Shown here in pieces: positions 27,539 through 36,311 of a DNA stretch of 64,000 bases. The DNA is from Streptomyces specialis (GTDB taxonomy: Bacteria; Actinomycetota; Actinomycetes; Streptomycetales; Streptomycetaceae). Where the stretch lies: NCBI RefSeq assembly GCF_001493375.1, contig NZ_LN929896.1, positions 262,299 to 326,298 of the forward strand, written 5' to 3'. Within the stretch, counting starts at the first letter, position 1. Every line of letters begins with the position of its first letter. The notes under the pieces are model-generated. The model did no database searches. It was not told the origin of the DNA and worked only from the letters and a program-made list of their open reading frames with translations. Made by a program: the position numbers and the translations under genes.

Positions 27539-28363
27539 TCAGCGGGGCGGGGTCGGCTCCGCCGCCGGCGCCGCCCCGGCCTCGGCCGCCCGGGCGGCCT
27601 CCTCCTCGGCCTCCCACTCGGCGATCACGTCGATCGGCGCGGGCGCCTTCACCAGGATGATCCACGTGAAGTAGACCGCCACCAGGAACGGCGGGATGCC
27701 CAGCGCCACCCGCAGCCAGCCGAGCTGCGTCGCGTCGCCCCAGAAGTAGATCGGGAAGGTGATCGCCGACTTGGCCAGCAGGATCCCGCCCCACACGTAG
27801 CTGGCCTTGGTGTACGCCCGCTTCCGCCCCGGGTTCCGGGTGCGCCAGGACAGGTTCTCGCGGAACACCGGCCCCAGGATCAGCCCCAGCAGCGGCACCC
27901 CCGCCAGCGACGTCACCACGTATGCCACGCCCAGCCCCAGCGTGTAGAGCATGCCGGGCAGGTAGAAGTTCTTCGCGTCGCCCGACATCATCGCGAAGGC
28001 CGCGCCGAACGCCACCCCGAAGACGCCGCCGAGGGCGTGCTTGAGGGTGTCCCGCCGCAGCAGCCGGAGCACGGCGAGCACGGCGGAGACGCTGAGCGCG
28101 GCGATGGCGGAGACGTGGAGGTCGCGGTTGATCGTGTAGCTGAGCACGAAGACCAGGCCGGGCACCGTCGTCTCCACCATGCCCCGGACGCCGCCGAACG
28201 CCTCGAAGAACGCCGCCCGCGTCGCGGCCTCGTCCGCGACCTGCTCCGCGATCCGCCGGTCGGTGCCGCCGGACGCGCCGGGCGTGACCGCCTCGTCGGG
28301 GCGGTCGGGACGGTCGGGCCTGTCGGATGTGGTCACCCGGCTACTCCTGTTCACGGGGGTCAC
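27539..28363 (-). CDS. DUF3159 membrane protein
   Basis: This 274-residue protein has an acidic, disordered N-terminus with a DRPDRPDRPDE repeat (residues 14-24), then five to six hydrophobic segments (about 65-240) with the DUF3159 signature FGGVRGMVETTVPGLVFVLS and FYLPGMLYTLGLGVAYVVTS. The C-terminus is Glu/Ala rich. The function of DUF3159 is unknown. Its start overlaps the end of the OB-fold gene by 23 bases, and that gene follows kdpE, so this forms the tail of a kdpD-kdpE-OB-DUF3159 unit. A GTG at 28333 is an alternative start. Confidence 0.85.
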   Translation of the reverse strand: MTPVNRSSRVTTSDRPDRPDRPDEAVTPGASGGTDRRIAEQVADEAATRAAFFEAFGGVRGMVETTVPGLVFVLSYTINRDLHVSAIAALSVSAVLAVLRLLRRDTLKHALGGVFGVAFGAAFAMMSGDAKNFYLPGMLYTLGLGVAYVVTSLAGVPLLGLILGPVFRENLSWRTRNPGRKRAYTKASYVWGGILLAKSAITFPIYFWGDATQLGWLRVALGIPPFLVAVYFTWIILVKAPAPIDVIAEWEAEEEAARAAEAGAAPAAEPTPPR

Positions 28364-28760
28364 GCGGTTGCAGTCGGTATCGGGGATTGAACAGCACCGG
28401 CCGGCCGTGCGTCATCGCGATGCGCCCGGAGGCCACCAGCGCACGGCCCGGCTCTATGCCGGCGATCGCCCGCCTGCCCAGCCAGACCACGTCGAGCGAC
28501 GCCGAGCCGTCGTCCAGCTCGGCCTGGAGGGCGGGCATCCCGGCCACGGTCCGCTCGGTGACCGTCCGCAGCGTACCCGTCACGCGCACCACCGGGCGGC
28601 CCTCGGGCCGCTCGCGGCAGTCGCCGATGCGGGTGCAGCCCGCGTCCGCCGGCTCCGCCGCGACCGCCAGGTCGCCGTCCTCGTCCGGCCCGGAACGTCC
28701 CAGCAGCCGCCACAGCCGGCCGCCCCGCCGCCCGCTCCCCGAGCGGCCATCCGCACTCAT
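28341..28760 (-). CDS. OB-fold nucleic-acid-binding domain protein
   Basis: This 139-residue protein has a single OB-fold (about residues 55-130: VVRVTGTLRTVTERTVAGMP, ALQAELDDGSASLDVVWLGR, ALVASGRIAMTHGRPVLFNP), like the anticodon-binding/RecG-wedge type. The N-terminal 45 residues are basic and then acidic. Small OB-fold proteins beside DUF3159 genes are common in Streptomyces, but no function is assigned. The gene lies 16 bases behind kdpE and overlaps the DUF3159 gene, so it is translated from the same message. Confidence 0.85.
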   Translation of the reverse strand: MSADGRSGSGRRGGRLWRLLGRSGPDEDGDLAVAAEPADAGCTRIGDCRERPEGRPVVRVTGTLRTVTERTVAGMPALQAELDDGSASLDVVWLGRRAIAGIEPGRALVASGRIAMTHGRPVLFNPRYRLQPRDPREQE

Positions 28761-28776
28761 GCCATCAGCGTAACGG

Positions 28777-29457
28777 TCAGCGCTCGAAGCGGTAGCCCAT
28801 GCCGGGTTCGGTGATCAGGTGGCGGGGCGCGGACGGATCGGCCTCCAGCTTGCGGCGGAGCTGCGCCATGTAGACCCGCAGATAGTTGGTCTCCGTCCCG
28901 TACGAGGGCCCCCAGACCTCCCGCAGAAGCTGCTTCTGGCCGACCAGCCGGCCCGCGTTGCGGATCAGCACCTCCAGCAGATGCCACTCGGTCGGGGTCA
29001 GCCGCACGTCCCGGCCCTCCCGGTGCACCTTCTTCGCCGCGAGATCGACGGTGAAACCGTCCGTCTCCACGACCGCCTCCTCGCCGCCCGCGCCGGGCTC
29101 GGCCCGCCGGACCGCCGCCCGCAGCCGGGCGAGCAGCTCGTCCATCCCGAACGGTTTCGTCACGTAGTCGTCGGCGCCCGCGTCGAGGGCCTCGACCTTC
29201 TCGTCGGAGGTCTGCCGGGCCGACAGCACGATGATGGGCACCCGGCTCCAGCCCCGGATGCCGCCGATGACCCGCACGCCGTCCATGTCGGGCAGCCCGA
29301 GGTCGAGAATCACCACATCGGGGTGCCGGTCGGCGGCCAGCCGCAGCGCCGACGCGCCGTCCACGGCGGTGTCCACCTCGTACTCGCGCGCCTTGAGGTT
29401 GATCACGAGCGCCCGCAGGATCTGCGGCTCGTCATCGACCACGAGCACCCGGTGCAT
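28777..29457 (-). CDS. kdpE: Response regulator KdpE
   Basis: This 226-residue OmpR-family regulator has a receiver domain (residues 1-120) with the phospho-acceptor Asp52 in VVILDLGLPDMDG, Lys in YVTKPFGMDELLARL (about 105), and a C-terminal winged helix (about 130-226: VRLTPTEWHLLEVLIRNAGR, ending ITEPGMGYRFER). It partners the KdpD kinase, whose gene overlaps it by 26 bases. KdpE normally activates the kdpFABC potassium ATPase genes; these are not in the window, so its local target may be elsewhere. Confidence 0.95.
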   Translation of the reverse strand: MHRVLVVDDEPQILRALVINLKAREYEVDTAVDGASALRLAADRHPDVVILDLGLPDMDGVRVIGGIRGWSRVPIIVLSARQTSDEKVEALDAGADDYVTKPFGMDELLARLRAAVRRAEPGAGGEEAVVETDGFTVDLAAKKVHREGRDVRLTPTEWHLLEVLIRNAGRLVGQKQLLREVWGPSYGTETNYLRVYMAQLRRKLEADPSAPRHLITEPGMGYRFER

Positions 29458-32014
29458 GGGCCGCCCCCTTCCTCGCCTGTCCGTCCGGTGTCCTGTCCGG
29501 CGTTCCCGCCGCCGGCAGCGTGAGCACCATGGTCAGCCCGCCGCCGGGGGTGTCCTCGGCGGCGAGCGTGCCGCCCAGGGCCTCCGCGAAGCCGCGCGCG
29601 ACGGCGAGCCCGAGGCCGACACCGTTGCCGCGCGGGCTGTCGCCGTACCGCTGGAACGGCTCGAAGATCCGTTCCTTGTCGCTGTCCGGGACGCCGGGCC
29701 CCCGGTCCACGACCCGCAGCTCCACCCGCCCGCCCAGCGCGCTGCCCCGCACCAGCACGGGCACCCCGGGCGGGCTGTACTTGACGGCGTTCTCCACGAC
29801 GTTGGCCACGACGCGCTCCAGCAGCCCGGGGTCGGTGGCGACGAACGGCAGCGACTCGGGGATGTCCAGCTCCACCCCGGCCTCCGGCACGCCGCCCAGC
29901 GCGCCGGGCACCACCTCGTCCAGATCGACGTCCCGGATCAGCGGCTCCACCGTGCCGGTCTGGAGGCGCGAGGCGTCCAGCAGGTTCCCGACGAGCTGAT
30001 CGAGCCGGTCCGCGCCCTGCTCGATGCTCTCCAGCAGGTCGGCCTCGTCCTCCTCGGACCACGCCACGTCGCCGGACCGCAGCGACGAGACGCCGGCCTT
30101 GATCGCGGCGAGCGGCGTGCGCAGATCGTGCGAGACGGCCGCCAGGAGGGCGGTGCGGATCCGATTGCCCTCGGCCAGCTTGTGCGCGCGGCCCGCCTCG
30201 TCCCGCAGCCGCTCCCGGTGCAGGATGGCGGCGGCGTGGGCGGCGAAGGCGGTCAGCACCCGGCGGTCCTCGGCGGGCAGCACCCGCCCGGCCAGCGCCA
30301 GCGTGGCGTGGTCCCCGACGGGCACGTCCACGTCGGCGTCGTCCGGCGCGTTCACCTGCCTGGCCCAGGGCGTGGCGGAGACGCTCCGCACGCGGCTCCA
30401 CGTGCGGCGTTCGGTGTCGCGCTCCAGCAGCGCGGCGGTCTCCATGCCGAACGTCTCCCGGGCGCGGGTCAGCAGCGCGTCGAGGGTGTCCTCGCCGCGC
30501 AGCACGCTGTCCGCGAGCAGCGTCAGCGTCTCGGACTCCGCGCGCAGCCGCGCGGCCTGCTGGGTGCGGCGGGTGGAACGGTCCACCACCATGGCCACCC
30601 CGACGGCGATCACGAAGAACACGACGATGGCGACGGCATGACCGGTGTGGGCGACGCTCCACCGGTGGGTGGGCGGGGCGAAGTAGTAGTTCAGCAGCAG
30701 GGAGCCGCAGACCGCCGACGCCAGCCCCGGCCACAGCCCGCCGACCAGCGCCGCGAGGACGGTGGCGGTGAGGAAGAGCAGCACGTCGCCGGAGAGCCCG
30801 ACGCCCGGCGGCGGCTCGGGCAGGAACCACGTCAGCAGCAGCGGAACGGCCGCCGCGATCACCCAGCCGCCGACGACCCGGGAACGGCCCAGCCGGGCAC
30901 CGCGCGCGACGGGCAGCCCCCGCCCCTTGGCCACCTCGTCGTGGTTGACGATGTGCACGTCGAGGTCGGAGCCCGACTCGCGCGCCACGGTCACCCCGAC
31001 GCCGGGCCCGAGGACGAACTGCCAGGTCTTGCGGCGGCTGGAGCCCAGCACGATCTGGTTGGCGTTGACCCCGCGCGCGAAGTCCAGCAGCGCGCGCGGC
31101 ACGTCGTGCCCGATCACGTGGTGGAACGTGCCGCCCAACTGCCGCACCAGCGTCCGTTGCGCGGCCAGCTCGGGCGGCGAGGCGGAGGTGAGGCCGCCGG
31201 AGCGGGAGACGTGGACGGCGAGGATCTCGCTGCCGGAGCTCTTGGCGGCCATCCGGGCGGCCCGGCGGATGAGGGTGCTGCCCTCGGGGCCGCCGGTGAG
31301 ACCGACCACGATGCGTTCGCGGGCGTGCCAGGTGGAACGGATGCCGTGCTCGTCGCGGTACCGCCGCAGGTGCGCGTCCACCCGGTCCGCCGTCCACAGC
31401 AGCGCCAGCTCCCGCAGCGCGGTCAGGCTGCCGGGCCGGAAGTAGTGCGACAGCGCCGCGTCCACCTGGTCCGGGGCGCAGATGTTGCCGTGCGCGAGCC
31501 GGCGGCGCAGCGCCTCGGGCGCCATGTCCACCAGCTCGATCTGGTCGGCCCGGCGCACCACCTCGTCCGGCACGGTCTCCCGCTGCCGCACCCCGGTGAT
31601 CGCCTCCACGGCGTCGCCCAGCGACTCCAGGTGCTGGACGTTGAGCGTCGATATGACGTCGATCCCCGCGTCGAGCAGCTCGTCCACGTCCTGCCAGCGC
31701 TTCTCGTTCCGCGAGCCGGGGGCGTTGGTGTGCGCCAGCTCGTCCACCAGCGCGACCGCCGGCCGGCGGCGCAGCACCGCCCCGGTGTCCATCTCGGCGA
31801 GAACGCCGTCGCGCGAGCGCGCCTCGACGCGTGGCACCTGCTCCAGGCCGTGCAGCAGCGCCCGGGTGCGCGGCCGGTCGTGGTGCTCCACCAGCCCGAC
31901 GACCAGATCCGCGCCACGCTCGACCCGGCGGTGCGCCTCGGCGAGCATGGCGTACGTCTTGCCCACCCCGGGCGCGGCCCCCAGGTAGACGCGGAGTCTG
32001 CCGCGACGTGCCAT
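29432..32014 (-). CDS. kdpD: Sensor histidine kinase KdpD
   Basis: This is a full-length 860-residue KdpD. Domains in order: the KdpD N-terminal ATP-binding domain (Walker A GAAPGVGKTYAML at about 12-24, Walker B VALVDELAHTNAPGS at about 89-103), a universal-stress-protein-like domain (about 230-370), four transmembrane helices (about 395-500), a GAF-like region (about 510-630), the HisKA segment with the phospho-histidine in AVSHDLRTPLAAIKAG (about 645), and the HATPase domain with NAVKYSPPGVPVLVR and GVGLGLAVARGFAEALGG. It senses low potassium and ionic strength and phosphorylates KdpE. The ATG at 32014 (MARRGRLRVYLG) matches family starts. The gene overlaps kdpE. Confidence 0.95.
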   Translation of the reverse strand: MARRGRLRVYLGAAPGVGKTYAMLAEAHRRVERGADLVVGLVEHHDRPRTRALLHGLEQVPRVEARSRDGVLAEMDTGAVLRRRPAVALVDELAHTNAPGSRNEKRWQDVDELLDAGIDVISTLNVQHLESLGDAVEAITGVRQRETVPDEVVRRADQIELVDMAPEALRRRLAHGNICAPDQVDAALSHYFRPGSLTALRELALLWTADRVDAHLRRYRDEHGIRSTWHARERIVVGLTGGPEGSTLIRRAARMAAKSSGSEILAVHVSRSGGLTSASPPELAAQRTLVRQLGGTFHHVIGHDVPRALLDFARGVNANQIVLGSSRRKTWQFVLGPGVGVTVARESGSDLDVHIVNHDEVAKGRGLPVARGARLGRSRVVGGWVIAAAVPLLLTWFLPEPPPGVGLSGDVLLFLTATVLAALVGGLWPGLASAVCGSLLLNYYFAPPTHRWSVAHTGHAVAIVVFFVIAVGVAMVVDRSTRRTQQAARLRAESETLTLLADSVLRGEDTLDALLTRARETFGMETAALLERDTERRTWSRVRSVSATPWARQVNAPDDADVDVPVGDHATLALAGRVLPAEDRRVLTAFAAHAAAILHRERLRDEAGRAHKLAEGNRIRTALLAAVSHDLRTPLAAIKAGVSSLRSGDVAWSEEDEADLLESIEQGADRLDQLVGNLLDASRLQTGTVEPLIRDVDLDEVVPGALGGVPEAGVELDIPESLPFVATDPGLLERVVANVVENAVKYSPPGVPVLVRGSALGGRVELRVVDRGPGVPDSDKERIFEPFQRYGDSPRGNGVGLGLAVARGFAEALGGTLAAEDTPGGGLTMVLTLPAAGTPDRTPDGQARKGAAHAPGARGR

Positions 32015-32212
32015 GGCCTCATTCTCGTCCGCCCGCCGGGAAACGGGGGCCCCTCCCGGCTCCAGCGGCATCAGAATTCCGTATGAAATTCGGCATGTCG
32101 CCTCGTAGGGGCGGCGAGGGGCGGAATCTCGGCCGTTTCCCGGCAAGTGTGCCCCGGGTGCGGACAGGAGCGATACGGTGACCGTCAGTCTTCGGGTCGT
32201 CGCACCGATGGG

Positions 32213-34540
32213 GTGATTCCGATCGCCGCAGAGTCCCCGCTGTCCGCGTGGCTGCACCGGCTGGACGCCGGGCGGTTGCGCGACCTGCTCGCCGCCCGCC
32301 CCGACGTCGCCCGCTCCCCGGGGCCGCAGAGCCTGGGAGAGCTGGCCTGTCGGCTGACGGAGCAGAAATCGGTGGCCCGGGCCCTGGCCAGGCTCCCGCT
32401 GCGCTGTTTCCAGGCCGCCGAGGCGCTGGCCGCGCTCACCGCCCTCACGGTGCCGGAGGAGGGCGTGCCCAGGGACCGGCTCACGGCCCTGCTCGGCGAC
32501 CCGGGCCCCGGCGTGGACGCGGCGCTGACCGAGCTGACCCGGTACGCCCTGGCCTGGCGGGACGACGACGGGCGGCTGCGCCTGGCCGACCCGCTGCGGG
32601 AGACCTGGCCGGCGCCGCTCGGTCTCGGCCCCGGGCTGCGGGACCTCATGGCCGCGAAGAGCGACGACGACCTGCGCGCGATGCTGTCGGCCGTCGGCCT
32701 CACCCCGCCCGCCGCCCGGCACGAACGGCTGGCCGCGCTCCTCGACCACCACCGCGACCCCGACCGGCTGGCCGCTATCGCCGCGGCGGCGCCCCGGGAG
32801 ACGCGCGAACTGCTGGCCAGACACAGCCGGACCGTCTGCGAGGAGCGCGAGTCGGCGTCGGCGCCGGCGCTGCGGTGGGCGCTCGACCGCGGCCTGCTGG
32901 TGCGCGCCCGGCACGGATACGGGCCGGCCAGGATGCCCGCCGAGGTGGCGCTCGCGCTGCGCGGCAAGGGCTGGCGGGCCCCGTTCGCCCCCAACCCGCC
33001 CGTGCCCGAGCTGACGCCGGTGACCCGCGACGCCGTCGCCGACGAGGCCGCGGCGGCGGCCTCCGCGTTCGCCGGGCAGGCCGCCGCGGTGCTGGCGGTG
33101 TGCGCGGCCGGGCCGCCGGTCCGGCTGAAGACCGGGGGCGTCGGCTCCCGCGAGCTTGCCCGCCTGGGCACGGCGGCGCGGTGCGGGGAGACGGAGGTGC
33201 GGCTGGTGCTGGAGACCGCCCACGCGGCCGGGCTGCTGGCCCGCGACGGCGACCGTTACCCCGTCACCGACGCCTACGACCGGTGGGTGGAGCGGGACCC
33301 CGCGTTCCGCCTGATCGCCCTGGTGCGCGCCTGGTGGTCCCTGGCGGGCTCCCCCACCCGGTCCAGGGACGCCGAGGGCCGGGTGCTCCCCGCCCTGCTC
33401 GACGGGCTCCCGCCGCGCAACGACCGGCTCGCCGCCCGCCGCGCGCTGCTCGGCGCCGCCGCTCGCCTGCCGGAGGGCAGGGGAGCGGCCGACCTGATGG
33501 CCTTCGGCGCCACGATCGCCTGGCACCGGCCGATGGCCAGACGCCTGGACGACGACAGCCCACCGTTCGCCACTCTGCTGCGCGAGGCGGCCATGCTGGG
33601 CGTGCTCGCCCGGGGCACCCTTTCCCCGCTCGGTGCCGCCCTGCGCGCGGGCGACGAGCGGCGCCTGGCGGAGGCCGCGCGCCTCCTGCTGCCCGCCGCC
33701 ACCGAACAGGCGCGGATCGGCGGCGACCTGACCGCCGTCGTCACCGGCACGCCCTCCGCCCGGCTCGAACGCCTCCTCGACTCCGTCGCGGACCGGGAGA
33801 CGCGCGGCATGGCGTCGGTGTGGCGGTTCACGCCCGCGAGCGTCCGCCGCGCCCTGGACGCGGGCGGGACGGCCGAGTCGATCGATGCGGACCTGCTCGC
33901 CGTCACGCGCGGCCCGCTGCCGCAGCCGCTGCGCTACCTGATCACCGACACCGCCCGCCGCCACGGCCGCCTCCAGGTGGTGGCCACCGCCTGCGTGATC
34001 CACGCGGCGGAACCCGCGCTCATCACCGAGATCCTCCACCACCGAGGGCTGTCCGGACTCGGCCTGCGCAGACTCGCGCCCACCGTCCTGGTGGGCGGCA
34101 CCGCGGCGCACGAGACGCTGACGACCCTGCGCGACCAGGGCTACGCGCCCACCTCCGAGGCCGCCGACGGGACGGTCCGCGTGGAACGGCCCGAACGCGC
34201 CCGGGTCCGGGCGGTCCCGCCCCAGCGGCGGTACGGCACGCCGCGCGTGGACGGGGGCGAGCTGGACGTGATGGCCGTCCGGCTGGCGGCGGTGCGCACC
34301 GAGACCGAGCGGCTGCTCACCGACCTCGCCACGGACCTGCCGGCTTCCGAGATCGGGCTGCTGGCCCACGCGATCGACAACGACCGCCCGGTCGTCATCG
34401 AGAGCCGGGACGAGCGGGAGCTGCTGACCATCCACGACATCAAGCTGTCGGCCCCCGGCATCGACGCCCGCTGCGCGGGCGCCGGAGACCGCCGCCACTT
34501 CCTGCTCTCCCGCCTCGTCGGCGTCCTCGCCCCGCGCTAG
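32213..34540 (+). CDS. Helicase-associated (XPB/Ssl2-like) domain protein
   Basis: This protein of about 775 residues is the streptomycete helicase-C_3 type: a long alpha-helical, arginine- and alanine-rich N-terminal region with winged-helix units (about 1-400), and a C-terminal XPB/Ssl2-like damage-recognition segment (about 570-700: VVATACVIHAAEPALITEIL, LRRLAPTVLVGGTAAHETLT). No Walker A or DEAD/H motif is visible, so it is not an ATPase helicase by itself. It may bind DNA beside an XPB-type helicase encoded elsewhere. The GTG at 32213 (VIPIAAESPLSAWLHRLDAG) is preferred; an in-frame ATG at 32147 would add 22 residues. It is divergent from kdpD. Confidence 0.8.
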   Translation: MIPIAAESPLSAWLHRLDAGRLRDLLAARPDVARSPGPQSLGELACRLTEQKSVARALARLPLRCFQAAEALAALTALTVPEEGVPRDRLTALLGDPGPGVDAALTELTRYALAWRDDDGRLRLADPLRETWPAPLGLGPGLRDLMAAKSDDDLRAMLSAVGLTPPAARHERLAALLDHHRDPDRLAAIAAAAPRETRELLARHSRTVCEERESASAPALRWALDRGLLVRARHGYGPARMPAEVALALRGKGWRAPFAPNPPVPELTPVTRDAVADEAAAAASAFAGQAAAVLAVCAAGPPVRLKTGGVGSRELARLGTAARCGETEVRLVLETAHAAGLLARDGDRYPVTDAYDRWVERDPAFRLIALVRAWWSLAGSPTRSRDAEGRVLPALLDGLPPRNDRLAARRALLGAAARLPEGRGAADLMAFGATIAWHRPMARRLDDDSPPFATLLREAAMLGVLARGTLSPLGAALRAGDERRLAEAARLLLPAATEQARIGGDLTAVVTGTPSARLERLLDSVADRETRGMASVWRFTPASVRRALDAGGTAESIDADLLAVTRGPLPQPLRYLITDTARRHGRLQVVATACVIHAAEPALITEILHHRGLSGLGLRRLAPTVLVGGTAAHETLTTLRDQGYAPTSEAADGTVRVERPERARVRAVPPQRRYGTPRVDGGELDVMAVRLAAVRTETERLLTDLATDLPASEIGLLAHAIDNDRPVVIESRDERELLTIHDIKLSAPGIDARCAGAGDRRHFLLSRLVGVLAPR

Positions 34541-34646
34541 CCGCCCCTGACCCCCGACCCACGATCCCGGGCCGCTGCCGCCAGGGCCGGGCCCTGCGAT
34601 GTGGCTCTTCCCCCGCCCCGTCACGAAGCGTGAGGTGACCACGGGC

Positions 34647-34780
34647 TTGACGAGGAAGTGCGCCGGCGACTGCTGGAAGGCATCCGATCCGCCCATGCCG
34701 CCGAGTCCGTCGCGGGGGTGCGCGGGAAGCGGCGGATCTGGACGAGCGGGCCCGCGCGTGGCAGCTCGCCCCCACCTGAC
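34647..34780 (+). pseudogene. Degraded reading frame, origin unknown
   Basis: One frame reads LDEEVRRRLLEGIRSAHAAE then SVAGVR, a plausible amphipathic helix with GC-biased third positions. Changing frame by one base after GVR gives REAADLDERARAWQLAPT and then TGA. The pair looks like the C-terminus of a small protein broken by a one-base shift. No family was recognised; the N-terminus is not found. It could also be chance in a GC-rich stretch. Confidence 0.3.
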
Positions 34781-34916
34781 GGCCGTCCCGCGTGACACCG
34801 GCCCTCCGCCGGCCGAGGCCGCGCGTCCCACCCGCTCCCTTCGCGCACCCGCTGACTCCGGCCGGCAGGCCGCGCATCCGGCGCGGTGTGTCGTCGAGAC
34901 GGACGGCCGCCGCGGC

Positions 34917-34940
34917 GAGCCGGGGAACGTTTCCCGGCTC
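34917..34940. promoter_or_regulatory. LacI-type operator-like palindrome
   Basis: GAGCCGG, then GGAACGTTTCC, then CGGCTC forms a 24-bp near-perfect palindrome with one mismatched pair and a central CG. The core GGGGAACGTTTCCC resembles LacI/GalR-family operators (GGAAACGTTTCC type). There is no sugar gene next to it. Confidence 0.4.
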
Positions 34941-35082
34941 GGCCACACCACCGCCACCGGTGGGCCGACGGCGCCACCGACCTGCCCGGACCACACGCCC
35001 AGGGCCTCTCTTCCGGATCTCGGTGGGGCCACGCCGGTGGTACCTCTCAGGCCCCCGAGGGCCTGGGGGACACGCGGCCTGA

Positions 35083-35110
35083 TCCACAAGATCCAAGAGA
35101 CAGGCCCTAG
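35083..35110. mobile_element. Possible insertion-sequence end at a CTAG site
   Basis: Read on the minus strand this is CTAG, then GGGCCTGTCTCTTGGATCTT and GTGGATCA. It resembles the terminal inverted repeats of some streptomycete IS5-group elements, which also target CTAG/YTAR sites, judged from memory only. No transposase or opposite end was identified. It touches the stop codon of the DUF6343 gene. Confidence 0.3.
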
Positions 35111-35412
35111 CGGCGCGGCGGCGGGGGTGCCAGCCGTTCGTGGCCCTCGCGCTGGTGGCGTCTGCGGCGCAGGACCACGGCGAGGTCGATCGCGGCCAGC
35201 AGGGTCAGCAGGGCACAGCCGAGGGTGAGCCAGGCCAGCTCGGCGGGGCTCGGCTGATCGCCGGAGTCGCTGGTGGCCCACCAGACGGCGAACGCGCCGG
35301 TGAGGGCCGCGAAGAGCGGCACGAAGACGCAGGAGAGCACCAGCCGCATGCGCAGCGGGCTGTAGGCGGTGACCGGCTCGGTGCCGGTCCGGGGACGGCG
35401 TCCTCGGGTCAT
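35107..35412 (-). CDS. DUF6343 membrane protein
   Basis: This 101-residue protein starts MTRGRRPRTGTEPVTAYSPL, the DUF6343 signature, then has two transmembrane helices (about 25-45 and 58-80) and a basic tail with REGHERLAPPPPRR. The ATG at 35412 follows GAGGAGG. The function is unknown. Its TAG stop overlaps the possible IS end at 35083-35110, so the last few residues may not be original. Confidence 0.75.
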   Translation of the reverse strand: MTRGRRPRTGTEPVTAYSPLRMRLVLSCVFVPLFAALTGAFAVWWATSDSGDQPSPAELAWLTLGCALLTLLAAIDLAVVLRRRRHQREGHERLAPPPPRR

Positions 35413-35482
35413 GGCGGCCTCCTCGGCGGCCTCGGCGGCCTCATCAAGGAGGCCCCCGGGTACCCGTCGGACGCACCGATGA

Positions 35483-35511
35483 CACACCCCGCCGCTGCGG
35501 CGGGGGGTGTG
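35483..35511 (-). terminator. GC hairpin terminator after the DUF3710 gene
   Basis: CACACCCCGCCGC pairs with GCGGCGGGGGGTGTG with a two-base bulge. On the minus strand it follows the stop of the DUF3710 gene by about 30 bases and separates it from the DUF6343 gene. Confidence 0.6.
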
Positions 35512-35539
35512 CGGTGACGTACCGTCCGCGCGAGGCGCG

Positions 35540-36310
35540 CTAGCGGACCTCGGAGATCTCCGGGCCGCGGCGGAGCGAGTCCAGGCCCCCGGCGAACCGG
35601 GAGACCGTGCCGCCGTCGGCGGCCTCCTCCTTCTTCACGCCGTCCGGAACCATCTGGGCGTCCTGCGGCAGCTTGAGGACGATCGGGTCGCGCGGCGCCA
35701 TGGGCGACTGGCCGCGGACCACGACGGTGTCCCGGAAGATCTGCTCCAGCAGGCCGGCGGCCTGCGGCTGCACCGCGCCCTGGCCGGAGATGACGCCGCG
35801 CAGGAACCAGCGCGGGCCGTCCACCCCCACGAACCGCACGACCTGCATACCGCGCTTGCCGTCGGGAAGCTGGACCGGCACCCGGGCCCGCAGCTCCCAG
35901 CCCAGCGGCCCCTCGATCTCCTCGATCACACCGCCCTGCTGCGTGATACCGGCGCCGATCTCCTCGCGGACCTCGGCCCAGATGCCCTCGCGACGCGGCG
36001 CGGCGAAGGCCTGGAGCTGGATCGCGCTGTCCTTGACCACGACGGTGGCGGCGACGATCGCGTCCCCGGCGACCTCGACGCGCAGCTCCATGCCCTGCAC
36101 GCCGGGCACGAAGAGACCGCCGAGATCGACCCGGCCCTCGGACGGCTTGCCGACCTCGCTCACGTCCCAGGGGCCGTCCGGCCGCGGGGCCGGCTCCAGC
36201 CTGACGCGGCGCACCTCTTCCTCGTCGGGCTCGTCGGCAGCCTCCTCCCCGGCGGTGGCCTCGAGCGCTTCCTCGGGCTCCTCGTTCCGCTTACGACGCC
36301 GTCCGAACAC
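35540..36310 (-). CDS. DUF3710 protein
   Basis: This 256-residue protein starts VFGRRRKRNEEPEEALEATA, a basic tip followed by a glutamate-rich stretch (residues 8-40), and continues with the DUF3710 domain (about 50-225: GPWDVSEVGKPSEGRVDLGG, PGVQGMELRVEVAGDAIVAA, RWFLRGVISGQGAVQPQAAG). No signal peptide or transmembrane helix is seen. The GTG at 36310 follows AAAGGA. Its gene starts 1 base after the dut stop, so the two are co-transcribed; DUF3710 next to dUTPase is a conserved actinobacterial arrangement, but its role is unknown. Confidence 0.88.
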   Translation of the reverse strand: MFGRRRKRNEEPEEALEATAGEEAADEPDEEEVRRVRLEPAPRPDGPWDVSEVGKPSEGRVDLGGLFVPGVQGMELRVEVAGDAIVAATVVVKDSAIQLQAFAAPRREGIWAEVREEIGAGITQQGGVIEEIEGPLGWELRARVPVQLPDGKRGMQVVRFVGVDGPRWFLRGVISGQGAVQPQAAGLLEQIFRDTVVVRGQSPMAPRDPIVLKLPQDAQMVPDGVKKEEAADGGTVSRFAGGLDSLRRGPEISEVR

Positions 36311-36311
36311 G

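Larger units (their letters stand above)
34541..35106. other. Scar-like intergenic region of 566 bp
   Basis: No intact gene is credible here. It contains a degraded reading frame (34647-34780), a LacI-type operator-like palindrome (34917-34940) and an insertion-sequence-like end (35083-35110). Together these suggest an old insertion or deletion between two conserved core genes. Confidence 0.45.

Noticed and set aside
32015..35281. Long minus-strand open frame continuing upstream of kdpD
   Set aside because: The frame is open only because the DNA is GC-rich; it lies opposite the helicase-associated gene, has no domain, and KdpD homologues start at 32014.
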